A stretch of DNA of 64,000 bases from Bacteroidetes bacterium 47-18 (lineage in GTDB: Bacteria; Bacteroidota; Bacteroidia; Chitinophagales; Chitinophagaceae). The first letter of the stretch is position 1; every line of letters begins with the position of its first letter. The notes beneath the pieces are model-generated. The model was not told the origin of the DNA. It ran no database searches and saw only the letters and a program-made list of their open reading frames with translations. A program made the translations under genes and the position numbers. The DNA lies in assembly GCA_001897155.1 (NCBI GenBank), contig MKSF01000033.1, positions 211,978 to 275,977 on the forward strand, read 5' to 3'. Positions 8,911-17,584 of the stretch are shown here, piece after piece.

Positions 8911-9414
8911 ATGATTTTAAACAAGGATTATATACAGGAGAAGCTCACCGCCAGGTTTGGACATGATGTATCGGAATGGGATGAGCAATTCGGCATCATC
9001 AGCTTCAGGGTGGCACCATTAAAGAACCTGGAAGTAGTAAGCTACCTTTTTTCAGAAGCGGACCTGGGCTTTCAGTTCCTTACGGATATTACAGGTGTGC
9101 ATTTCCCGGACAGGAAAGGAGAAGAGCTCTGCACCGTTACCCACCTGCACAACCTGCAGGCCAATGTAAGGCTTAAAATGAAGGCTTATGTCCCTGTTGA
9201 GCAGCCGGACACCTACTCCCTGGTGCCTCAATTTGCCGGCGCCAACTGGATGGAAAGAGAAACCTATGATTTTTACGGCATTAATTTCCTGGGACATCCT
9301 AACCTTACACGTATCCTGAACGCGGATGAAATGGACTATCACCCGATGCGTAAGGAGTACCCGATGGAAGACCCTACCCGTATGGACAAGGATGATGAAA
9401 TGTTCGGCAGATAA
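8911..9414 (+). CDS. nuoC: NADH-quinone oxidoreductase subunit C
   Basis: This is the 30 kDa-type subunit of the complex I hydrophilic arm. The 167-residue protein has the signature block MERETYDFYGINFLGHPNLTRILNADEMDYHPMRKEYPM in its C-terminal half. The C-terminal end (PTRMDKDDEMFGR) leads into subunit D. Here nuoC and nuoD are separate genes, not fused as in E. coli. Spacing to nuoD is 61 bases. Confidence 0.96.
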   Translation: MILNKDYIQEKLTARFGHDVSEWDEQFGIISFRVAPLKNLEVVSYLFSEADLGFQFLTDITGVHFPDRKGEELCTVTHLHNLQANVRLKMKAYVPVEQPDTYSLVPQFAGANWMERETYDFYGINFLGHPNLTRILNADEMDYHPMRKEYPMEDPTRMDKDDEMFGR

Positions 9415-9475
9415 TCAACCAATCATTACCCACAAACTGACAGGCTGCACAGCAGCTTTCTCAATACAATAAGAT

Positions 9476-10690
9476 ATGGCTGACAAGCAAATCATATTAC
9501 CCGAAGAAACGCTCGATAAGGAATATACCACGATCAACCTGGGACCTACCCACCCCGCGACCCACGGTATCTTCCAGAATGTGATGAAAATAGACGGTGA
9601 AAAGGTCATCAGCACGGAAATGACCGTAGGCTATATCCACCGCGCCTTTGAAAAGATTGCGGAAAGACGCCCCTACTACCAGGTAACACCGCTTACAGAC
9701 CGGCTGAACTATTGCTCCGCCCCCATTAACAATTTCGGCTGGCATATGACCGTAGAGAAGCTGGCCGGCATAAAGATCCCGCCGCGCGTGGACTACCTGA
9801 GGGTTGTCATTATGGAGCTGGCGCGGATAGCCGACCACCTGGTCTGCAATTCCGTTATCGGTGTGGATACCGGCGCGCTGACCCCTTTTACCTATGTATT
9901 CCAGTGGCGGGAAAAGATTTACGAGATATATGAAAGCATCTGCGGTTCCCGGCTGACCACCAATATCGGCCGCATAGGCGGGTTTGAAAGGAACTTTACA
10001 GATGAGACCTGGGCCAAGATCCACAAATTCATGGATGAGTTCCCGGCTATGCTGAAGGAATTTGAAGCCCTGCTGACCAGGAACCGCATCTTTATGGACC
10101 GTTGCATCGGCGCAGGTCCCATATCAGCGGAAAAAGCATTAAGCTATAGCTTTACCGGCCCTAACCTCAGGGCTGCGGGCGTGGACTATGACGTAAGGGT
10201 ACATACGCCTTACTCCAGGTATAACGAGTTCAGCTTTGAAATACCCGTAGGCACGACCGGCGATGTATATGACCGGTACCTGGTGCGGAATAAGGAAATG
10301 TGGGAAAGCCTCAGCATTATACGGCAGGCGCTGGAAAAGCTGAAAGGACTGGACAGCAGCATCTACCATGCGGACGTTCCCGACTTTTATTTGCCGGAAA
10401 AAGCAGATGTATATACTAAAATGGAAGCGCTGATCTACCATTTCAAGATCGTTATGGGAGAAACAGACCTGCCATCAGGCGAGGTCTATCACGCTGTGGA
10501 AGGCGCCAACGGGGAGTTAGGCTATTACCTGATCAGCGACGGGGGACGCACACCTTACAGGCTGCATTTCCGCCGTCCCTGCTTCATCTATTACCAGGCC
10601 TTTAATGAGCTGGTAGCCGGCGGGATGTTCAGTGATGCCATTATCACCCTAAGCTCTATCAATGTGATAGCCGGTGAGCTGGATGCGTAA
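9476..10690 (+). CDS. nuoD: NADH-quinone oxidoreductase subunit D
   Basis: NuoD is the 49 kDa-type subunit that forms the quinone cavity with NuoB. The 404-residue product shows the family motifs NLGPTHPATHGIFQNVMKIDGEKV near the N terminus, GYIHRAFEKIAERR, the DRLNY block, and GGRTPYRLHFRRPCFIYYQAF near the C terminus. It ends 139 bases before an unrelated AT-rich gene, so the operon is interrupted at this point; nuoE begins about 1 kb later. Confidence 0.97.
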   Translation: MADKQIILPEETLDKEYTTINLGPTHPATHGIFQNVMKIDGEKVISTEMTVGYIHRAFEKIAERRPYYQVTPLTDRLNYCSAPINNFGWHMTVEKLAGIKIPPRVDYLRVVIMELARIADHLVCNSVIGVDTGALTPFTYVFQWREKIYEIYESICGSRLTTNIGRIGGFERNFTDETWAKIHKFMDEFPAMLKEFEALLTRNRIFMDRCIGAGPISAEKALSYSFTGPNLRAAGVDYDVRVHTPYSRYNEFSFEIPVGTTGDVYDRYLVRNKEMWESLSIIRQALEKLKGLDSSIYHADVPDFYLPEKADVYTKMEALIYHFKIVMGETDLPSGEVYHAVEGANGELGYYLISDGGRTPYRLHFRRPCFIYYQAFNELVAGGMFSDAIITLSSINVIAGELDA

Positions 10691-10701
10691 TATTCCACTT
10701 A

Positions 10702-10775
10702 TCATTCCGACGAAAGGAGGAATCTAAAAATGAAAGAGGATGGTACCATATCACATTCGGAGTGACAAAAGCGAT
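10702..10775. repeat. Short REP-like intergenic element
   Basis: The segment contains CATTCCGACGAAAGGAGGAATC (10704-10725) and, 30 bases later, a second half CATTCGGAGTGAC (about 10753-10765). It resembles the dispersed extragenic repeats built on CATTCCG/CGGAATG that recur elsewhere in this window. It sits exactly between nuoD and the foreign-looking gene at 10830. Confidence 0.5.
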
Positions 10776-10829
10776 GGACAGATAGCGATTGAAATAGTTT
10801 ATGAGTTTGATAGCTGAAAGGTCTGAGTT

Positions 10830-11684
10830 ATGATAAAGATATTTTACTTATTGCTTTTTATTTGTTGTACATCATGGTATAGTAATCAGAATGTGGAAAA
10901 AGATAAAATATTCATACCGAAAAAGGAGCCTAATGATAATTTTTACAGATTAAAAGGAAAAGTCGCAGCAATAAAAGAGAGAGAATATGAGCCAAAGATC
11001 AAAGGCGATTCAGTAACCAGAGGGGCAAAAAAGAGTTCGGAATCAGTAACTAATTACTATGCGAAGTTTAATGAAAAAGGGGAAATAACGAATATATCCA
11101 TTTATGACGAGAAAGATGAAGAGATGGCACAAGTGCAGTATGAATTTGACTCTTTAGGCAGATATGTAAAACAAAATATATTTAAAAAGCGAATACGGAT
11201 ACCAGACAATGAAACTTATGAATATATTGATGCATCAAAATTAAGGGTACTTTATATACATAAGGAAAGAAGTTATGTAAGTAAAGATTCGAGTTATTAT
11301 AATGATGATAATCAGATAATAAAACAAAGCCGATATAATTATTTTGATCATGGAGGAACTTCATCTTATACAAGAATATACCAGTATAACCAGGACGGTT
11401 TATTACTTAATATAGAAGAAACGAAGAATGGCAATAAAAGCAGGATCACATATAACTATAACGGTCAGCTTTTGACACAGATTAAATCGGATTCGCTTTC
11501 TTTTTTAAATATCTATTATGATGAAAACAATCATCTTTTGAAAGAAGAAAGCTATGAAAAGGGAAAGATTAAGAAAGTGCGGCATTATCAATGCGATAAG
11601 GAAGGAAACTGGGTAACTCAAATAGTGTATGATAGTTTGAATAAGCCCGTTAAATATCATGAAAGAATAATTAAATATTATTAA
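10830..11684 (+). CDS. AT-rich hypothetical exported protein inside the nuo operon
   Basis: The 284-residue product starts with a hydrophobic segment (MIKIFYLLLFICCTSWYS), probably a signal peptide. The rest is hydrophilic and repetitive, with Tyr-rich units such as YEFDSLGRYVKQ, YYNDDNQIIKQ, YQYNQDGLLLNIEE, YNYNGQLLTQI and YYDENNHLLKEE. These are reminiscent of the YD repeats of RHS-type proteins, but much shorter. Codon use is strongly AT-biased compared with the flanking nuo genes, and a REP-like element lies just upstream. It ends 11 bases before nuoE. Function is unknown, and it has no resemblance to a complex I subunit. It looks acquired, but it is in line with operon transcription. Confidence 0.7.
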   Translation: MIKIFYLLLFICCTSWYSNQNVEKDKIFIPKKEPNDNFYRLKGKVAAIKEREYEPKIKGDSVTRGAKKSSESVTNYYAKFNEKGEITNISIYDEKDEEMAQVQYEFDSLGRYVKQNIFKKRIRIPDNETYEYIDASKLRVLYIHKERSYVSKDSSYYNDDNQIIKQSRYNYFDHGGTSSYTRIYQYNQDGLLLNIEETKNGNKSRITYNYNGQLLTQIKSDSLSFLNIYYDENNHLLKEESYEKGKIKKVRHYQCDKEGNWVTQIVYDSLNKPVKYHERIIKYY

Positions 11685-11695
11685 TCAATAACAAT

Positions 11696-12190
11696 ATGTT
11701 TCAATTTTCTCCGGAAAGATTTAATAAAGTACAGGAAATCATAGCGCGCTATCCCGAAGGGAAGCAGAAAAGCGCACTGATCCCTGTATTGCATATAGCA
11801 CAGGAAGAGTTTGGCGGCTGGCTCGATGTTCCGGCAATGGATTATGTGGCTTCCTTATTGGACATCAAGCCTATTGAAGTGTATGAGGTAGCATCATTCT
11901 ATACGATGTTCAACCTGAAGCCTGTCGGGAAGTATGTGCTGGAAGTCTGCAGGACAGGCCCCTGTATGCTGTGCGGCAGCGACCAGATCATAGAGCATAT
12001 CAAGAATAAATTAGGCATTAAAGAAGGCGAAACCACGGCAGACGGCCTGTTCACGCTGAAGCCGGCAGAATGCCTCGGCGCCTGCGGCTATGCCCCGATG
12101 ATGCAACTAGGTAAATTTTACAAAGAGCACCTGACCATTGAAAAAGTAGATGCTTTACTGGATGAGCTGAGAGCAAACGGCGGACGCTAA
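11696..12190 (+). CDS. nuoE: NADH-quinone oxidoreductase subunit E
   Basis: NuoE is a 24 kDa-type subunit of the NADH dehydrogenase module carrying the 2Fe-2S cluster N1a. The 164-residue thioredoxin-like protein has the four ligands Cys85 and Cys90 (EVCRTGPCMLCG) and Cys126 and Cys130 (AECLGACGYAP). The region VPAMDYVASLLDIKPIEVYEVASFYTMFNL is typical. It is separated from nuoD by the AT-rich gene and from nuoF by two envelope genes. Confidence 0.96.
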   Translation: MFQFSPERFNKVQEIIARYPEGKQKSALIPVLHIAQEEFGGWLDVPAMDYVASLLDIKPIEVYEVASFYTMFNLKPVGKYVLEVCRTGPCMLCGSDQIIEHIKNKLGIKEGETTADGLFTLKPAECLGACGYAPMMQLGKFYKEHLTIEKVDALLDELRANGGR

Positions 12191-12308
12191 GAGAAAGGAC
12201 AGTACGGATCACAGGAGGGTACATAAAAAATTGTGACCGGTCCGTAAACGGGAATATAACATACAAAAACAAGCGAATATATCCGGCAGACCGTTCCGGA
12301 GCAGAACA

Positions 12309-12695
12309 ATGAACATGAAATACATAACCTGCATATTACTTTCCGGCTTTACGGTCCTGTCCTGTAACAGCAACCCCGGCAGCGCCGACATCAGAGGCGT
12401 ATGGGCCATTGATGATTACATCATCGAAAAGGAATCGGAAGCAGACAAAGCCATCTTACAGGAAGCCAAGGCTATGCTGAAGGAGAACAATAACAATGTT
12501 ATGTATTTTTCGGACTCTCTGGCGGGCTCTATAATGCCTAACGGCGATACGCTCACACAATTCTCCTATAAAGTGGAAGGTGACAAGCTGGTGATCGGCG
12601 ACGTTAGAAGCAATTTTAAGCTGAAAGATAAAAATACACTGCATATCTATGATAAAACTGTGGACCTGGTCGTACAGTTTAAAAGAGTGAAATAA
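12309..12695 (+). CDS. Putative lipocalin-like lipoprotein inside the nuo operon
   Basis: The 128-residue protein has a lipoprotein signal peptide (MNMKYITCILLSGFTVLSC, lipid-anchored Cys19; translation could instead begin at the second Met). The mature domain contains IRGVWAIDDY, then alternating polar and hydrophobic strands with DTLTQFSYKVEGDKLVIGD. This pattern is seen in small lipocalin-like proteins of Bacteroidota. It has no relation to complex I. The next gene starts 2 bases after its stop codon, so the two are probably translationally coupled. Confidence 0.65.
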   Translation: MNMKYITCILLSGFTVLSCNSNPGSADIRGVWAIDDYIIEKESEADKAILQEAKAMLKENNNNVMYFSDSLAGSIMPNGDTLTQFSYKVEGDKLVIGDVRSNFKLKDKNTLHIYDKTVDLVVQFKRVK

Positions 12696-12697
12696 AA

Positions 12698-14956
12698 ATG
12701 TTAAAGCCTGTTTACATATTATTCCTGCTGTTGTATATCCTGCCTGCTGCAACAAGCAATGCGTTTAACGCCCGGTGGGACTGGTCGCATCCATTCAACG
12801 GCAAAGGTGACGAAATAGTCAGGAAAGTCCTTACGGACGACAATGGCAATGTATATACCTGGACCATAGCGGGCAGGGACAGCGTTACTTCCGGCGCCCT
12901 GGTCTATCCCCAGCTGGCCTACCGGAACCGTTACAGGATGATCCTCACCAAATACGATCCGCAGGGTATGGTAATACAGCAGTTGCACCTGCACCTTCCC
13001 CTGCCTGATACCGTCAGCTCGGATTATTACCTGGATATGGGTGATTTTGTAGTGGACAAAGAGGAAAACATCTATATTTCCGGGCGTACACTATACTCAA
13101 AGGTACAATTGAATAATACCCTCATTATAGACACCGCTTTGCAGGGTTATAAGCATTTCATCATCAAAGTGGACAAAAACAATGTGCTGCAGTGGAAACA
13201 GATCGCCAGGACCAGCAATACGCTGATGGATGAGCCTTCCCTGCTCGCTTTGGATAATCATAACCACCTGTATGTATTTGCCAATACCATGGCCAGCTAC
13301 TACAGCTCCAATATCGGGTTTCCCAATTTTCCCATTACGACCAACAGCATCAGCACCCAGGATGTCTTTTACCTGGCCAAGCTCAACCGGCGTACGGGCG
13401 CGGTAGCCTGGTGCAAAAACTCCTATTACGGCTCACACACCACCCTGAACCAGTTGGTGGTGGACAACGATAATAATATTTACCTGAGCTACCAGGGCAA
13501 CGGGTTTGACCTGAACGGTGCCTTCCAGAATATCTATGCCACCTCGGTCAGCTCACGTGTCCTTGTCAAGCTCGACAGCAATGCCTCTTTCATATGGGGT
13601 AACTGCTTCTCACCCGGACCGGCGCTGAGCTCCCTGCAAACTGACAGGGATAATAATATTTATGCCTGCGGCGCTTTTGCCAACGGGTCCGACACCCTTC
13701 ATATCCTGGGCCGGGATTACCTGGTCAACAGCCGGAGAGCGGAAAACCTGGATGCCTCTTTCGTAGTAGCGCTCAGCCCGGACGGCACCACACGCTGGAA
13801 AGAAGTTTTCAATTATAATCACGTGACCTATCCTTCGTCTGCGCTCACAACGGATGAAAGCAAAAGCGTGTATTTCACCGTCCAGTTCAACGGCCGTTTA
13901 TTCGTCCAGTCCGATACGGTGATCTCCAACCCGAACTATAAAAACCTGCTGACGGTATTACAACTGGACAGCACAGGCCTTTATAAAGGCTATCAAACGA
14001 CAGGCTATATCACGCAGGCAGCTTCCTGGGGAAACAGCCTGGCCAGCGACGGCAGCGGCAATGTATATATCGGCGGAAGGTATGCTACAGACAATAATAA
14101 CCTGGGCAATACTGCCATTATACTGGGAGACAGCACCTATTACTCCCAGGGAGGGCAGGACGGCTATATAGTGAAGCTACACACGGCTCCCCTCATTGAC
14201 ATCCTGCAGGTCTCTTCACTGGATATCTGTAACGGGGACAGCATCAGGGTGGTCTTCCGATACCAGGATACCATGTTTTCACCAACAACGGTCTTTGCAT
14301 TGCACATGTCTGATGCCAACGGGGTATTTATCAACCCGCATATACTGGGCACAAGACCCTATAAAGCAGGAGGCCTGGATACTTTTTATATAAAACCGGA
14401 AAGAACACTGTCTGCTCCTGCACAATTCAGGTTAAAGGTCACGGCGGCACATCATAGATCCCTGCCTTATAAAGAGCCGCTGCAAATCAGCCCGCTGCCA
14501 GCCAAGCCATCCATTACTGCGGACGGTAACCGGCTCAGTTGCAGCATCAGCAATGTAAGCTACCAGTGGCTGCTGAACAGCACCCCCATTCCCGGGGCTA
14601 CTCAACAGTGGTATGATGCGGTCACAGCGGGTATATACAGGGTAATTGTCACCAATACCGGCGGCTGCAGCAACAGCTCTAACAACCTGGATTTCACTCC
14701 TTCGTCTATAGCCGATCCCCTGTCCCACCGGTTGCATATAAGCCCTAACCCAGTATCGGACAGGCTCTACCTGCACGGCAATGAGAACTTTTCAAAATCA
14801 ACTATAAGCATATATAATATTTCCGGTCAGCGATTACCGGGTATTCCTGTAAACACGGACCAAAGCCTGGATGTCAGCACGCTGCAACCCGGTGTATATT
14901 TCATAGAAATTGAAAATAAGGGACTTAAACTCAGGGGTAAATTTATCAAGTCTTAA
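12698..14956 (+). CDS. T9SS type A sorting domain-containing surface protein
   Basis: The 752-residue protein has an N-terminal signal peptide (MLKPVYILFLLLYILPAATSNAF). A long repeat-rich region follows, with propeller-like units such as DDNGNVYTWTIAG, DKEENIYISGR, DNDNNIYLSYQG, DRDNNIYACGAF and DGSGNVYIGGR; these resemble SBBP-type beta-propeller repeats. An Ig-like segment follows (about residues 590-660). A C-terminal sorting domain reads LHISPNPVSDRLYL ... IYNISGQRLPGI ... LQPGVYFIEIENKGLKLRGKFIKS. This domain directs export by the type IX system, probably to the cell surface. It lies 2 bases after the lipoprotein gene and 20 bases before nuoF, inside the nuo operon. Confidence 0.85.
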   Translation: MLKPVYILFLLLYILPAATSNAFNARWDWSHPFNGKGDEIVRKVLTDDNGNVYTWTIAGRDSVTSGALVYPQLAYRNRYRMILTKYDPQGMVIQQLHLHLPLPDTVSSDYYLDMGDFVVDKEENIYISGRTLYSKVQLNNTLIIDTALQGYKHFIIKVDKNNVLQWKQIARTSNTLMDEPSLLALDNHNHLYVFANTMASYYSSNIGFPNFPITTNSISTQDVFYLAKLNRRTGAVAWCKNSYYGSHTTLNQLVVDNDNNIYLSYQGNGFDLNGAFQNIYATSVSSRVLVKLDSNASFIWGNCFSPGPALSSLQTDRDNNIYACGAFANGSDTLHILGRDYLVNSRRAENLDASFVVALSPDGTTRWKEVFNYNHVTYPSSALTTDESKSVYFTVQFNGRLFVQSDTVISNPNYKNLLTVLQLDSTGLYKGYQTTGYITQAASWGNSLASDGSGNVYIGGRYATDNNNLGNTAIILGDSTYYSQGGQDGYIVKLHTAPLIDILQVSSLDICNGDSIRVVFRYQDTMFSPTTVFALHMSDANGVFINPHILGTRPYKAGGLDTFYIKPERTLSAPAQFRLKVTAAHHRSLPYKEPLQISPLPAKPSITADGNRLSCSISNVSYQWLLNSTPIPGATQQWYDAVTAGIYRVIVTNTGGCSNSSNNLDFTPSSIADPLSHRLHISPNPVSDRLYLHGNENFSKSTISIYNISGQRLPGIPVNTDQSLDVSTLQPGVYFIEIENKGLKLRGKFIKS

Positions 14957-14976
14957 ACTTGTCGAAAATAATAAAG

Positions 14977-16323
14977 ATGAAACTATTATTAGATAAAGCG
15001 CATATAGAAGGCATCAGGTACTACGATACCTGGATCAGGAACGGAGGCTATCAGAGTGTGGAAAAAGCATTGAAGATGACACCCGATGAGATCGTGGAAG
15101 AGGTTAAGAAGAGCGGGCTGAGAGGCAGGGGCGGCGCAGGCTTTCCTACAGGTATGAAATGGAGCTTCCTTGCCAAGCCGGAAGGCGTTCCCCGTCACCT
15201 GGTCTGCAATGCGGACGAATCGGAGCCGGGCACTTTCAAGGACAGGTACCTGATGGAATTTCTGCCGCATTTATTTATCGAAGGTATGATCATTTCCAGC
15301 TATGCCCTGGGCTCCAATCTTTCCTACATCTATATAAGGGGAGAATATGCCTGGATCCCGGACATCCTGGAGCAGGCCATAGCAGAAGCCAAAGCCAACG
15401 GCTGGCTGGGTAAGAATATCAAAGGTACAGGCTACGACCTGGAGATCTATGTGCAGAGAGGCGGCGGCGCATATATATGCGGGGAAGAAACCGCGCTGAT
15501 AGAATCGCTGGAAGGCAAAAGAGGCAACCCGAGGATCAAGCCCCCTTTCCCTGCTATACAGGGACTGTGGATGCGTCCTACAGTGGTGAACAATGTAGAG
15601 ACCATTGCGACCGTTTCACCCATAATTATGATGGGTGGTGAAGCATACGGGCAAATGGGCGTAGGCAGGAGCACCGGCACCAAGCTGATCTCGGCCTGCG
15701 GTAATATCAACAAGCCCGGCGTATATGAAATAGGATTTGACCTGTCTGTTGAAGAATTTATCTATTCAGACGAATATTGCGGGGGCATACCCAATGGCAA
15801 ACGGCTTAAAGCCTGCATTCCCGGCGGTTCGTCAGTACCTATCGTACCGGCCAGCCTGCTGCTGAAGACCGCCAAGGGAGAGACCCGCCTGATGAACTAT
15901 GAAAGCCTGGCGGACGGTGGCTTTGAGACCGGCACCATGCTCGGCTCCGGCGGATTTATAGTGCTGGATGAGGATCAATGCGTGGTACGCCACACGATGT
16001 CCCTGGCCCGGTTCTATAACCACGAATCCTGCGGGCAATGCAGCCCCTGCCGCGAAGGGACCGGATGGATGTATAAGATATTAAAGAGAATAGAGTACGG
16101 CCAGGGCGAGATGAAAGATATAGATCTGCTGTGGGATATACAAAGACGCATAGAAGGCAATACGATCTGTCCGCTGGGAGATGCCGCGGCATGGCCGGTG
16201 GCAGCCGCTATCCGTCATTTCAGGGATGAATTCGAGTGGCATATTACCCACCCGGAAGAAGCTCAGACCAGGAATTACGGGCTGGCCCATTATGCCGATC
16301 CCGTACATGTGCCTACTGTATAA
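14977..16323 (+). CDS. nuoF: NADH-quinone oxidoreductase subunit F
   Basis: NuoF is the NADH- and FMN-binding subunit of complex I. The product of about 448 residues shows the nucleotide-binding GLRGRGGAGFPTGMKWSF, the FMN-site block NADESEPGTFKDR, RGGGAYICGEETALIESLEGKRG, and the 4Fe-4S (N3) motif ESCGQCSPCREG with a later ICPLGDAAAWP Cys. The ATG at 14977 (MKLLLDKAHIEG) is chosen; an in-frame TTG at 14959 would add six residues. It follows the T9SS gene by 20 bases. Confidence 0.96.
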   Translation: MKLLLDKAHIEGIRYYDTWIRNGGYQSVEKALKMTPDEIVEEVKKSGLRGRGGAGFPTGMKWSFLAKPEGVPRHLVCNADESEPGTFKDRYLMEFLPHLFIEGMIISSYALGSNLSYIYIRGEYAWIPDILEQAIAEAKANGWLGKNIKGTGYDLEIYVQRGGGAYICGEETALIESLEGKRGNPRIKPPFPAIQGLWMRPTVVNNVETIATVSPIIMMGGEAYGQMGVGRSTGTKLISACGNINKPGVYEIGFDLSVEEFIYSDEYCGGIPNGKRLKACIPGGSSVPIVPASLLLKTAKGETRLMNYESLADGGFETGTMLGSGGFIVLDEDQCVVRHTMSLARFYNHESCGQCSPCREGTGWMYKILKRIEYGQGEMKDIDLLWDIQRRIEGNTICPLGDAAAWPVAAAIRHFRDEFEWHITHPEEAQTRNYGLAHYADPVHVPTV

Positions 16324-16373
16324 GTAACACATTTATTATTTAATAAACTTTTAAGTTTTGTAAAGAGATACCT

Positions 16374-16381
16374 TACTTTTG
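16374..16381 (+). promoter_or_regulatory. Possible internal promoter before nuoG
   Basis: TACTTTTG (16374-16381) matches the -7 box. It lies in the 95-base AT-rich gap between nuoF and nuoG, the longest nuo-to-nuo gap that contains no other gene. A TTG lies 13 bases upstream, shorter than the usual spacing. It could give separate expression of nuoG-N. Confidence 0.4.
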
Positions 16382-16418
16382 TCGTAAGTTATCCGTTGAA
16401 ATAGTTAATCAGATAACA

Positions 16419-17531
16419 ATGGCTGATAATTTTAAAGTTACCATAGACAATATTACTATAGAAGTTCCTGCCGGGACCACGATCCTGCAGGCAGCGCGCC
16501 AGATAGGCGGGGAAGTAGCCCCTCCTACCATGTGCTACTATAGTAAACTGGAAGGCAGCGGCGGTAAATGCAGGACCTGTCTGGTGGAAGTATCCAAAGG
16601 CTCTGAAAAGGACCCGCGCCCGATGCCCAAGCTGGTGGCCAGCTGCCGTACGACAGTAATGGATGGTATGGAAGTGAGATCATGCACCTCGGAACGCGTC
16701 AGGGACGCCCGTGCCGGCGTTACGGAATTCTTACTCCTGAATCACCCCCTGGACTGCCCGGTATGCGACCAGGCCGGGGAATGCCATTTGCAGGACCTGA
16801 GCTATGAGCATGGCCGGGAAGGCACCCGCACCGAATTTACACGCAGAACATTTGAACCCGAAGATATCGGCCCTTATATCCAGTTGCATATGAACCGCTG
16901 CATACTGTGCTACCGCTGCGTATATACTGCAGAGCAGCTCACACAGCAGCGCGAGCATGGCGTCCTGGACAGGGGAGACCACGCAAGGATATCTACCTGC
17001 ATCAGCAAGGCATTAACGAATGACTTTATAGGCAATGTGATCGATGTATGCCCGGTGGGCGCCCTGACCGACAAGACTTTCCGCTTCAAAAACCGGGTAT
17101 GGTTCACCAAGCCTGTGGACGCGCACCGTAGCTGCTCCAATCCCCAATGCTGCGGAGAAGTAAGGCTCTGGATGCGGGGAGAGGAAGTGTACCGCGTTAC
17201 GGCACGTAAGGATGAATGGGGTGAGGTAGCCACTGCTTCCAACGGCGAAACGGGATGGATCTGTAATGAGTGCAGGTTTGAGAAGAAACAGGTAAGCGAC
17301 TGGGTCATAGAAGGCCCGACAGTGGTGAACCGTCACAGCGTCATATCACAGGGCCAGTATGCCGGCAATGTCGGCACTAGGCCGGGGCAGCCTACCTTAA
17401 TTGAGGCGATCATGGGCCGTAAGCCTAAATATTTACTGGATATTCACGAGGTAAGCGGGGTCAATCCCCAGGATAAGGAATTCAGCAGGATACCCGGGCC
17501 GGCGCATTCTGATGATTTTGACAAAAAGTGA
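16419..17531 (+). CDS. nuoG: NADH-quinone oxidoreductase subunit G, short form (2Fe-2S/4Fe-4S protein)
   Basis: This is the iron-sulfur subunit relaying electrons from NuoF. The 370-residue protein has an N-terminal 2Fe-2S domain (Cys39, Cys51, Cys54, Cys76). The His-Cys3 cluster N5 motif follows (His109, Cys113, Cys116, Cys122), then 4Fe-4S Cys in RCILCYRCV (Cys161/164/167) and DVCPVGAL. A last CSNPQCCGE ... WICNECRFEKK matches the start of the molybdopterin-type domain. It stops there: the several-hundred-residue molybdopterin-oxidoreductase domain of E. coli NuoG is missing. The clean end, followed by nuoH after 53 bases, points to a natural short form, as occurs in this phylum. Confidence 0.93.
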   Translation: MADNFKVTIDNITIEVPAGTTILQAARQIGGEVAPPTMCYYSKLEGSGGKCRTCLVEVSKGSEKDPRPMPKLVASCRTTVMDGMEVRSCTSERVRDARAGVTEFLLLNHPLDCPVCDQAGECHLQDLSYEHGREGTRTEFTRRTFEPEDIGPYIQLHMNRCILCYRCVYTAEQLTQQREHGVLDRGDHARISTCISKALTNDFIGNVIDVCPVGALTDKTFRFKNRVWFTKPVDAHRSCSNPQCCGEVRLWMRGEEVYRVTARKDEWGEVATASNGETGWICNECRFEKKQVSDWVIEGPTVVNRHSVISQGQYAGNVGTRPGQPTLIEAIMGRKPKYLLDIHEVSGVNPQDKEFSRIPGPAHSDDFDKK

Positions 17532-17584
17532 CGCTCCTGAGGCAACAGCATCATACCATAAATAAAAGAAGAAGATTATAAACA

